Part shown: positions 27,806-37,780 of the stretch, in pieces
How positions within the stretch are numbered: the stretch's first letter is position 1
Layout: each line of letters starts with the position of its first letter
From: Trichomonas vaginalis G3
Taxonomy: Eukaryota > Parabasalia > Trichomonadida > Trichomonadidae
Direction: 5' to 3'
NCBI RefSeq assembly: GCF_026262505.1
Contig: NC_067207.1
Span: 19,436,082 to 19,500,081 of the forward strand
DNA length: 64,000 nt
Notes under the pieces: model-generated
The model's database searches: none
What the model was told of the DNA's origin: nothing
What the model saw: only the letters and a program-made list of their open reading frames with translations
Program-made: the position numbers and the translations under genes

Positions 27806-29990
27806 ATGCCCCCATATAGAATGGATAGAAAATCTGCTAGAATAAAAGCAGAGTTGCAAAAGATATGGTTGGAGAGTTCGAAGAATTTTAAATAAAGAAG
27901 GAAAGACCCATAAAAAGTCTATGACAACTGGCTGGTCTGACCTACGAAATGGATTTGGAAACAGCACGTGCCAATTATCCAAACAGACTAGAGAGGTTAG
28001 AAGAAGAACGTGCTTATGTACATGCTTGCATGTAGTGAACCTCAAGTTGAAGGACACGACGGCTTTGCCAGATTCTACTGGAAACATGACGAACAATTGC
28101 ATCCTTTGAGAAGGAAAAAAGGTAGTGCAGAGGAATCATGCTCCATGGAAGAAAACAAGATATGCATATGAAAAGTATCGTGAAGTTAGAAGTCAAATTA
28201 CATCCGGTCGAACCTTTACAGTAAACTCGTGACGAAGAAAGAACAAAGAAGCTTCATGGGTGTACTTGCGCAGCAATTCAAGACGGAATAAGAAAGAGAA
28301 CACAACTCTCAGCATTGACCATACACGGATTTGGGTGGTCACATTTACTTGCAAATGGCAATGAACAAACAAGCTGCAAAAACTTACTGCCATATATACA
28401 AAACAAGAAACAAATGGTTGACTCCGACTTCAGACATTTTGAAATGCAATTGAAGGAATTGCAAGTGTCAAGTTCGAATGGTACCAACCTAACCCTCAAG
28501 CAGTCAGACAACATGCTGATACTTCCCGTTCAGAAATAAGTCTTGACATTGACTTGACCAAAGGTATTGGAATTTACAATTCAATTTTGAACAATTTGCA
28601 ATGAACCTTGTTATTAACTTTTACATGTCTCAGGAACTCTGATCTTGTTACGAAGAAAAGATGAAGTACCTTGAGTCACTGTGTGAAGACAAGGGTACCC
28701 TTCTCAGAGGTCAATGGCAAAAATTTGCAACCGTTGGCAAATGTCAATATCCGAGTCAACATACCTACAGCTAAAGGTTCTTCACATGACGACTATGTTG
28801 TTGACTTCAAATTGCATATGCTGGATAGATTGTAATTGTCCAACAACACTTCATGTTGAACGAAAGTCTTAACAAACCCATTGTTCGGAAAGCCAATGCA
28901 ACATGTCAGAGCTGTAAACATTCTTTTCGAGAAAAGGTTTGTTGGAACCAATTCCAGATGACAAGCTGACAGAAACTTTGTACCAAAAGACGAAACAAAC
29001 TTTTCACTGTTTAGCAAGACCAAAAGTTGTTCCAGACAAAGTTCTAGTACAAAAAAGTACACAATTCCACAAGGAGTTGGATTGTTCGGAAACCAACCTG
29101 AACCAGAAGAACTTCCAATGAGGTTGCAAGAAACTTCCAAGATGCTATAAACAAAACTTCCATTGAGACATCCAATTGACGTAAATTGTATTGGAGAGCA
29201 TCTGAGTTAGGTCAGAAGGTTTTATATGAAACAGGTTGCTTCGACGATGTTTTGAGATAACAGGAGAAGTTTCTCAGAAGATAAGAGACTCACTTGAATT
29301 CCCACAAAACTGGACCAATTGGTTGCGACAAGTTCGACTCAAGACGAAAAGAGTATACTATGTCGACCTTAACCGCTCGCTACATGAGGTTTTGTCCAAT
29401 ATATTCCGACTGGAATTCCAAACGAATGGTGAGTTCCCGGAAGGAAACTATACAGTTGGAAAAGTCATACAACAACTGTATGATATTAGGAAAGCTTCAA
29501 ACCCCAAACTGCAATGACACTCCATTGCTTATGATTCGACATGGGGAGAGTTCCATTAAGAAACCTACAAGGATGAGAGTAAACATTAGTGAGAAGCGTC
29601 GACAACTTGTCCCGCTTGGAGAAAGGTTTCTCCTTTTGTTTTGAAACGTAATTCACTCAAGGTCAACACGTGGCTTAGTAACCACATTAAAACTATTGTC
29701 GAACATCTGGCTTTACCCTAGTTCGCAAAAGCAGATCCTTTGACAAAACAACAAATTTCTTCTCCGAAGTCAAATCCAAAGTGAAAGGTTTACTTTATGA
29801 GAACTTGACCCAGCTCATGGACGAACGAAGAAGGATACAACAAAGCTCATTGGAAAATGGGATAATGGTCAGTGAAAAGATGGGTCTGTATTTAGCTAGA
29901 TAAGGTTATTTCTGAAGTTCATGTCCTCGATCAAGCGTAAAGTATTGGGGCATTACTTGAAGACGGCACAGAAAAATAAACATTGCATGA
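27806..29990 (+). pseudogene. Large damaged gene, candidate major capsid protein
   Basis: Starts MPPYRMDRKSARIKAELQK after an AT-rich motif (TTTATTTTAAAAATG) and continues as broken + strand fragments for ~2 kb (IPQGVGLFGNQPEPEELPMR, FRLEFQTNGEFPEGNYTVGK, MDERRRIQQSSLENG). Its length and its place between the minor-capsid-like and capsid-A-like genes fit the major capsid protein, which every complete Maverick should have. I see no diagnostic motif, so this is by elimination. It may be more than one gene. Confidence 0.3.
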
Positions 29991-30129
29991 AGTAAAAATT
30001 TATTTTTAAAAAAGTGACATTTTTATTTTGTATTTGAGTACGCTGAGTTTGTTGAGAAGACCGTTGGGAAACTGTTTGTTAGATGAGAAATATGAAATAG
30101 CATACCAAAAAATAAAACAATATATATTT

Positions 30130-31015
30130 TACATATATTAAATCTTCAGTTGAAAAACAAAGAACAAAAAGTAGCAGATACAAAACCGTTAGACTATATC
30201 TTTACAAATGCTGGTAGACTATTTCAGATGAAAGAATTTCATCCGAGCATACAGGTTGACTATCCAATCGTTGGTTCCAAAGTCCTTCAGATGCAAAGGC
30301 AATAGGATTAGAAGGTTTTGTTTTCAAATAGAACTAACGCATTTATGTTCGCAGTATATTTCATGGGCAGTATAAATTCTGGTCATCTAATAGACAAAAA
30401 TTTGACGAAGAGAATCTTTACAGTTCGTTCAGACGAAAGTCTTGAGAAAAACTCTAAATGACTTTCAGAACTCAAATGAAACAAATATATTGGGAATTTC
30501 AAGAAATACGACTCTTTACAAATGAACAACTATCTGAAACTAGAAATATGACAAGATGAACTCCACCGTTTCATTTCAAAAAAGATGAAATAACCTCCTC
30601 AAGAGATACAGAGTTTTATTTTGGAAAGTAGACAAACGTTCTGGCACACATCTTCGGTTACTAAACCAGAACACGAACCATTACCACCAGATGGTCCATT
30701 TAAATTTATACTTCCACCCAGCAAGAATTTGACAGTTTATAGAAACAGTTTGACCCTCAACCAATTTATGTGTCATGCAAGTTTTCAGTTTCAAGCAACA
30801 ATAGTTTTCTATGTATTGGTAAGGACTTTTATGACTTTGCCTTCTAAATTCTACGAACCACCCTAGTAACAGTTTCTCTGACTTTCAAGTTGGTTCACAA
30901 CAAATGGTGTACAACATATTATTCCATTGTTACTATGACTTTTATCTCGAATTGTCTTTCATATATAATACGAAAAGTGCTGAAAAAGTATTGAATGTGA
31001 AGATATTAGAAAATA
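30130..31015 (+). pseudogene. Probable capsid-associated protein B (second copy of protein A)
   Basis: + strand fragments match the minus-strand gene at 22,893-23,744 in order: DTKPLDYIFTNAGRLFQMK versus KPLDELFTNVGQKF, then VDYPI versus FDYPL, SKFYEPP versus KLYEPPS, SDFQVGSQQMVYNILFHC-type frame versus SDFQVWFTTDG, and YLELSFIYN in both. Many indels break it. Two diverged copies in one element suggest duplication into distinct virion roles. Confidence 0.55.
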
Positions 31016-31029
31016 ACATTTTCTAACAC

Positions 31030-31580
31030 GTTTCTACCCTCTGAATTTTCAATGACTTCTCGTAAATGTCTTTGTCAAGACTTCTTCGTAAATGTTTTGT
31101 TCATAACTTCATCGTAAATGTTTTTGTCAAGACTTCTTCGTAAATGTTTTGTCAAGACTCTCTTCGTAAAATTTTGTCAAAACATGAACGTACATGCTTT
31201 TGTCATGATTTCATCGTACATGCTTTGTCAAACATGAACGTACATGCTTTTCATGATTTCAATTCGTAAATGCTTTGTCAAACATGAAACGTATATCTAT
31301 TATAAAGCAACAAGTTTTGTCAAAAGACTTCAATCGTACATGTTTTGTCAAAAAAATTCTCGAATGTTTTGTCGAAACTTCTTCGTAAATGTTTTTCGAA
31401 ACTTCTTCGCTACAGTTTGGTCAAGACTTTCTCGTTAAATGTTTGTCAAACATGAACGTACTGCTTTTCATGATTTCATCGTACATGCTTTGTTCAGACT
31501 TCTTCGTAAGTTTGGTCAAACATGAACGTTACATGTTTTGCAAGACTTCTTCATCGCTAATGAGCGTAAATGTTTTGTGA
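31030..31580. repeat. Degenerate minisatellite, ~26-29 bp unit
   Basis: About 15-20 irregular units of TTTTGTCAAGACTTCTTCG followed by TAAATG or TACATG, with a variant AAACATGAACGTACATGC. Unit length varies, partly from indels. No coding frame persists. Confidence 0.85.
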
Positions 31581-31590
31581 AGAATATAGC

Positions 31591-31620
31591 AACCGTCGGA
31601 ATACAGACGGTTGGTTTTTA
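31591..31620 (+). terminator. Hairpin followed by T-rich run
   Basis: AACCGTC (31,591-31,597) pairs with GACGGTT (31,606-31,612), followed by GGTTTTTA. It may end transcription of, or stabilise, RNA from the region. A chance hairpin cannot be excluded. Confidence 0.3.
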
Positions 31621-31778
31621 TACAAAATTCATGCAGGAAATTTTGAGTTTTGGTTGAAAAGAATACGGTGGAAGCCAAAAGTGGTCGACCATCAACAAAC
31701 AAGCGATTTTATGAGCTTACTAAGGTGTTAATGAATGAATTCAAAGGTATTTACATACATCCTGACCTCGTTCATTTT

Positions 31779-31858
31779 GTGCTGAATTCAGCAAAAATAA
31801 AGTTTAGGTGAAGAAGTGAGATCTCACCTGTTTTTTCACCTCTTTTTTCACCTCTTGA
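31779..31858 (+). repeat. AGGTGA palindromic block, copy A
   Basis: GCTGAATTCAGC (31,781-31,792, perfect palindrome), AAAAATAAAGTTTAGGTGAAG, then GTGAGATCTCAC (perfect palindrome) and CCTGTTTTTTCACCTC. Related copies lie at ~32,892, ~33,911 (both inverted) and ~63,345. Confidence 0.75.
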
Positions 31859-31943
31859 ATTTTCAATGAATTATCCCGAAATAAAAAAATAAAAGTTTAG
31901 TTTTATTTTTTTTATTTTTTTTATTTTGTATAAAAAAAAAAAA

Positions 31944-32880
31944 ATGTCAACAATCGGCACAACAACACTTCAAACAACTACAGCTCATCCAAACTCGATT
32001 AGTCATGGAATCCAACATCTATGTTAGTAGAGATGAAAAGCTTTCATTCCCCTCTTCATATACTTTCGAAAACAGAAATCCAGAAGATTAAAGCAAAACT
32101 TTTAACATGTATAAGACTGTAGTCGAAAGATGAACAAAAATGAACAGTATCTTATGAAAATGCAGGACATTATTGACCATTTACCCAAATTGCCTGAAAA
32201 TACACACAAACAAACTACAACTATTCCTGAATTCGATGAAATACGAAAGTCAAAGCAGACTGACTCAGTAAGAACATAAAAAGAAGTTCATTCGTAAGGT
32301 AAACTATGAGAGTTTCTAGATTTCATTGCAACCCATCAGGTTAGGACAAAGAATTGACGACATGTATTATAAGACATGTTCGTGACATCATATCAAATCT
32401 GAAAGAATTTAAGACCTACACAACCTTTGTTTCGTTAGTTGCTGAATGGTGTACTGGCAAGATAAGAGATCAAGATAGAAGAAGGTAAGGTATGGACACA
32501 ACACGATAAAACCAGCAACTTTTGAGTAAGAAAAACCATTACGCCTAAACAGGTAAGGTTCAATATAACGCAAAAAATGACACCCGCAATGTTCAAAATG
32601 TAAAGCCAGCAATGAGGAGATATAACTACTCCGTCAAAGAGATAGAAAGAATGAGAAAACGACTATCCAAAAAGAAAAGCAGAGAAACCAGCAGAAAATA
32701 AAATTGACATGTTAGAATTTCTGAACAAAAACTATCCAACAGCAGAAGATTTCCTCTGTCTGACGTCAAAGAAGTATAAAGAAACTTTCGGCATTGTTAA
32801 AACATTCGATTACTAAAAGAAGAAATAGAGGCTACAAAAATCGTTAGGATTTCAAATATAACATCCGTACACATCATGTA
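31944..32880 (+). pseudogene. Damaged hypothetical Maverick gene
   Basis: Begins MSTIGTTTLQTTTAHPNSIS and continues in broken frames (MKMQDIIDHLPKLPENTH, TIPEFDEIRKSKQTDSV) to a natural-looking end (DMLEFLNKNYPTAEDF, KKYKETFGIVKTFDY). It is flanked on both sides by AGGTGA blocks. Family not recognised. Confidence 0.4.
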
Positions 32881-32891
32881 AAACGCTTGTG

Positions 32892-32950
32892 AAAAAAGAG
32901 GTAAAAACAGGTGAGATCGCACCACTTCACCTAAACTTTATTTTTGCTGA
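32892..32950 (-). repeat. AGGTGA palindromic block, copy B (inverted)
   Basis: Reverse-complement version: AACAGGTGAGATCGCACC, ACTTCACCTAAACTTTATT, TTTGCTGAAA. Confidence 0.7.
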
Positions 32951-33126
32951 AATGACCAAAATTCATGAGTTTTCCCGAAATAAAAAATAAGTTAGTTATT
33001 TTTATTATTTTTTTTTTGATTGTCTAAAGAACAAGAAATGTCAAAACAATGAGTTGAAACAGTTAAAAAGATAGACAAACACCAAAGTGTTAAAATAGAA
33101 TAATATAAATAATAAGATTATAATAT

Positions 33127-33645
33127 ATGTCAGAATTTTATACTCAACCATCTGGAAAACAACAAACCATTGCTTTGGCGAATTGCCTATCTACTCCAGA
33201 AAACATTTGAAGCAACATATCCCTGGCTTATCGATAATCAGCGTAGAATCATCCTATGGAACTGCAGCAATATCTATCGACAAAAGCTCTATACCAATAG
33301 TTTTTGTTATGGTTAGACCCAGTTTTGGATATAACTTTCATAACATATGGTTCATTCGATACGGAACGTTGCAGTGAAGGCTTACTTACATCGTCAGAAA
33401 CGAAGGACTTCAATACAAAGAATATAAGATAGGAAGAACAATAAATATAACTCAAAGATATGACAGTACAGTCAATATAGTCAAAGTTGTGTTGCTAATG
33501 ATATGAGAAGCTGCTGAAACAGAACTACTTGAAATTTGAGAAAATGTATGGTGCTCCCATAAAAGTATAAAGAAACGTTTGAAGTAGATGAGATAGATAA
33601 AGCTATAAAATTATTTGACGAAGTTGCTGAAAAATACATGTAAAG
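33127..33645 (+). pseudogene. Damaged hypothetical Maverick gene
   Basis: ATG 33,127 follows AAGATTATAATAT. It reads MSEFYTQPSGKQQTIALANC, then broken frames (FYCYG-type pieces, KMYGAPIKV). Family not recognised. Confidence 0.35.
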
Positions 33646-33679
33646 CGTTTATTTTTGGTCTTTGTTAAAGTCAGAAAAT

Positions 33680-33870
33680 AAAGTAGTGTCATTTTTTTTG
33701 TATTTTTTGTATAAAAGACTATGATTTCAGGATTCTTTGACGAAGTGTCAACCTTCACTTCGTCAAAAAATAACAAGTTATCTAATGAAAAAGTGTCATT
33801 TTTGTATTTTTTTGTAAAAAGATATATTTCAGGATTTTTTTGACGAAGTGTCAACCTTCACTTCGTGTTT
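33680..33870. repeat. Two direct copies of a hairpin-bearing repeat
   Basis: Each copy reads GTGTCATTTTT, a T-rich stretch, ATTTCAGGATT, then a hairpin (GACGAAGTG ... CACTTCGTC at 33,739-33,764; the second at 33,842-33,867 with CGAAGTG/CACTTCG). The copies are ~103 bases apart. Confidence 0.8.
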
Positions 33871-33910
33871 CATAATGTAAATAACGTTTACCATGTAAAA
33901 ACGCTCTGGA

Positions 33911-33992
33911 AAAAAGAGGGTGAAAAAACAGGTGAAAAAACAGGTTAGATCTAACATTCTAACATAAACATTATTTTTGCTGAATTCAGCAA
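33911..33992 (-). repeat. AGGTGA palindromic block, copy C (inverted)
   Basis: AGAGGGTGAAAAAACAGGTG repeated, TTAGATCTAA palindrome, ATTATTTTTGCTGAATTCAG and the perfect GCTGAATTCAGC at 33,979-33,990. Confidence 0.7.
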
Positions 33993-34244
33993 CAAAAATC
34001 TGAGTAAAATGGCATAAGATTGCTACCCTCGAAAAACCGAGGGTAGAGATTCCGTACGAAAACAGTGAAGAAACAGCGAGTACGTTAAGAAAACGCTAGT
34101 TCGCCAAAACTCTATGAAAATCATGAAGCACAGCGAGACCGACTTCTTCGGGTCGCCAAAACTCTATGAATCATGAATCCTTAAGATAGAAAAAATAAAG
34201 TATTTTAATTTATTTATTTTTTTATTTTGTATGTAAAGACAGAT

Positions 34245-35045
34245 ATGTCAAAACATCAGAGAACACAACAACTGCTATCGTTCATGAAGCCATAAATGAA
34301 GAATATGAGTACATACAGTTTACACAAACATTCGTCTCATTTCGTCGGTCAAAAGACGATATGTACCAAATGCAAAGTATTTACGGCTTGTTGCTCCAGA
34401 ACATAAACACGCAGACGACTGGTTCAAAAACCAAAGCACACAAGAACTTTGAGTGAAAATTCTCTTTAGACCGACTTTTTTCGGCCATGCATAAAACACA
34501 TGAAAATCGTAAAAATTTGCCAATAAATTTAAGAGGATATTATGTACATAGACTTTAGTAAAATGCAGTGCAATGTGGGCTTCTCCCCGATCGCATGCAT
34601 GTTTACAGATTCTTGACGAAATTCATAGAAAGAACGTAAGAGATGGAAAAGAAACTTCAAGCAAAAGATGAAAGTCATTGAAGCAAAAGAAACAACATCA
34701 GAAAAAATAACCACTTCGGTACCAAAAGATAAGGAAAAGAACTATAAGTATATGACTTTATCTAGAGATGGAAAATGAAGAAGATAAAAGATATGGTTAT
34801 GTTGCATTAGTCAGAAGAAACAACAAAAGCTTTTACGACCTTGCTAAGATTTACAAATCTGACAGAAATTGGTTCTATCGCGAAAACTTACCGATTTCAA
34901 ATGACCCCAAATGAAGGTACACAATAGTCAAGATACGTTACCTCAAACACACTATGATATGAAAGGTTGTACAATACTTACCTTCAAGAAGATTTGCCCA
35001 TTGGTAAAGGAAAAAACAACAGAGTATTTTGACAACTTCAAACAA
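34245..35045 (+). pseudogene. Damaged hypothetical Maverick gene
   Basis: ATG about 34,245 (MSKHQRTQQLLSFMK), then broken + strand frames (IDFSKMQCNVGF, KDKEKNYKYMTLSRDG, GYVALVRRNNKSFYDLAKIY). The composition is normal protein. Family not recognised. Confidence 0.35.
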
Positions 35046-35129
35046 TAGAGTAATGAACCATTTATTTTTCAAGCTTGACTTCAGATGGTCAGGTAGCTCT
35101 ATAAAGTAAATTGCTTGTCAAATCCTTCT

Positions 35130-35375
35130 GGCATTCCGAGTCCTTCCTTCCGACAGAAAAAGTTTTTCCTTCCAACAGAAAAAAATTCTTCCGCAGGAAA
35201 AAATAATGACACATAAATCCGACAGGAAAAAATTTCCAGTTGTACGTCCGTAAACCATTCAAATTTTCGAAAATTGAGAACTTTTTGGTTCGAAACTTCA
35301 GGAAAAGTTTTTCCTCTCCAACAGGAAAAATTTTTTTCCAACAGGAAAAGTTTTTCCTTCCAACAGGACACAAAC
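35130..35375. repeat. Tandem ~22-bp hairpin repeat
   Basis: About seven copies of a unit built from CCAACAGGAAAAAGTTTTTC. GGAAAAA and TTTTTCC alternate, so neighbouring units can fold back on each other. Confidence 0.8.
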
Positions 35376-35456
35376 GAATGTCTCACGTCCCTCTTCCTGA
35401 ATGCCTTCCAAGCCAGAAGAACCGACAGCCCCAGCACCACAACAGACTTACTAAGA

Positions 35457-36363
35457 CTAAACACTTACATTTTCAAAGCTTGACTTTTTAACAATTTGAA
35501 CTTGTTCGCGTAGATATGAATTCTGAAAGAAAGTATGAGGGTCTTGTATGACTTCTTATACTTCTCCCATAGTTTCATGGCTGTCAAACTTACCTGCCAT
35601 CGACTCTTTCATAACTTACATGAAATCGGCTTCGGACAATCCGGTGGAAACTAGTACAATGACAGTTAAGTATTCTATTTAACATCCTTACTTAAACTCT
35701 CTTGCCTGTCTGTACACAAATGACAACTGAGATGTTAAAGTGTCTGTAGTCTTCTTAAGAATTCGACACATATCTTTTCTCTATTCTTTAACAAAGAATG
35801 AGAGGCAAATCATCTAAGATAAGAAAACGATCTCTATGAGAAGGTATGTCCTCCAATCGTAAGATTGCAATTCTTCGAAATGTATTCTATCTCTTTCTGT
35901 TTGTTCTGAAGTTTCTTCTCTAATTCTCTGCATTTCCTCATTAGGGTCTTAAACTTAGAATTATATACTCATTCCTATAGCATTATACTTCAAAACTCTT
36001 CTTGGGACTTCTTTAGTCCAAGTCTAACAACTCAGTATCCTGTTTCAACATACTAACTTAGATTCTTATAATATCTTTGAACGAATTGACGGTTTGGTCA
36101 AATTGACCAGAAGTCGAACAAATAACAACTAACTTCATAGAATGGTTCTCTCATCTTTTCTTGTAGTTGTTGCAGCCATTTTAAGATAAGTGAAAGTCTT
36201 ACCCGACCCAGGTGGTTGCAATTAGACTTGCCTTATACCACTTCTGAGCAATAAAACATTGTCAATGTATAGGCTTTATCTCGAGCATTTTCTAACTCTT
36301 TCTTTGCTTATTTAAAACATTCTCAAATTTCTTGTCAATGTCAGCAAACTTTTTTTCTAACAT
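35457..36363 (-). pseudogene. Genome-packaging ATPase (A32/FtsK-HerA type), frameshifted
   Basis: Start ATG 36,363 (MLEKKFADIDKKFENVL, a short coiled coil). Walker A PPGSGKTFTYLKMA lies at about 36,175-36,215, and Walker B FLILDDLPLIL at about 35,802-35,830, each in a different minus-strand frame. The end reads QDPHTFFQNSYLREQVQIVK. Length (~300 codons) and motif order fit the packaging ATPase of Mavericks and related viruses, which drives DNA into capsids. At least six indels interrupt it. Confidence 0.65.
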
Positions 36364-36401
36364 ATTTTTAGAAAAAATTAAATATTTTTATCTTTTAGAA
36401 A

Positions 36402-36870
36402 ATGTCTAGCGATTTCGTCTATCTATATTCGAGACAAGCTTTTTGACAGCAAAACATCTGTAGACCATAAAATTTACAATGTAAACAAGAAAGGTGAATT
36501 TGTTCTAAAGTTCTGTTTCTGGGAATATGACAAAGAACATAAAACATTAAGCAGAGCAGGCTAAAATTTGTCAATGACAGACTTGTTGACAGAGATGACG
36601 CCTCTTGGAGGATTGAAGTCCAACAAAACTTCTTAGAATGCAAGAAAAGACACATGCGCTGTTCTTGAAGATGAAATAGAAAACAGATAATATATGAGCT
36701 ATTAAAGGACAAAAACTTTTACAAATAAATATGGTTGCGCCAAATTTGACATAACTCCACCAGAAAAGAAGAGAGAGAGAAAAGAAAGAAAAGAAAGAGA
36801 AGAAGAGAAGAAAGAACCTGAACCAGTTCCAGAGAAAAAGAAATTTGAACATGTTAAAAATAAAATTTTA
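36402..36870 (+). pseudogene. Damaged hypothetical Maverick gene
   Basis: Begins MSSDFVYLYSRQAF after TTATCTTTTAGAAAATG. Other pieces are VDHKIYNVNKKGEFVLKFCF, EYDKEHKTLSRAG and a Lys/Glu/Arg-rich tail (EKKRERKERKERE). It is divergent from the ATPase, 38 bases away. Family not recognised. Confidence 0.35.
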
Positions 36871-36879
36871 TTTTTAGAA

Positions 36880-37304
36880 CATTTCTGGGTCAATGTCAAT
36901 GTTCTCTTCCTCTTTTAGGAGTAAACACATGGCTTTAGGACTCTAAAATCTTTTTACCCAAATTTACCTTGACTTCAACTATCTTAGACTCATAATATTC
37001 ATAGTCGTCTCTCTGCTTTCTTTGGTTCATAAAGGTATAACAAGTTTGTATGCTTTGCCTTCTTTAAGGTTGAGAACCTTCTGTCAAAACTTTCTTTGAC
37101 TGTTAACAAAACCTTCTAGCTTTAAGTCTTCAAATTTCGCACCATTTTTAGTCACAATAGCAAACTTAACTGGTTCGATGTTCCAAACTTTGCTGAATTG
37201 AAGACTTTCAAAAATGGTAGAAAGTAAACATTCAAATATGTGAATGGGTCTAGTTCTTCTTTAAGTCCTGACATGTACTTGTTTACTGAGATGAATTTTG
37301 TCAT
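36880..37304 (-). pseudogene. Damaged hypothetical Maverick gene
   Basis: Starts at about 37,304 (MTKFISVNKYMSGLKEELDP) behind a T-rich ATCGATAGAAAAAG motif and continues in broken frames to an acidic end (EEENIDIDPEMF). Family not recognised. Confidence 0.35.
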
Positions 37305-37319
37305 CTTTTTCTATCGATA

Positions 37320-37780
37320 AAAAAATTTTTTTTTTTTAAAAATTTACTCAGAAAAAATTCTTTTGTTATATACACCATTACTGAACATCTAAAAAACTTT
37401 TGACATTTGCCAAGAAATGGTCGTTTAGAAGCTGTCATATAACCCATATTCATTGACAATATGTTTATACGAATCGTACAATGACCTTCATCTAAACACT
37501 CAAAGTCAGTTTCATTCTATGAACAGTTCATATACACTCTTGTTGCTTCTAACAATGTTTGTCTCTCTTCGGTATGTGGAATTTGTCTTGGATTGAACTT
37601 AGAGAAATATCTAATGTCATGAAATATGAGAAACAAGTGGTTGTAAAAAGTCAGATGTCAAAGTTTCTGCTAAGTCGTCAAAATATTCTGTACTTGCATA
37701 TGAGAATCTGACGTTCTGACAACTACATATCTTCTGTCAGGAACTTTCTAAAAAAAACGCCTTCCACATACTAATACAAA
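37320..37780. other. Damaged sequence, no gene assigned
   Basis: Probably minus-strand coding remnants, too broken to assign. Confidence 0.4.

Noticed and set aside
31030-31580. CRISPR-like array
   Set aside because: Units are contiguous and vary in length, with no unique spacers, no Cas genes, and a eukaryotic setting.
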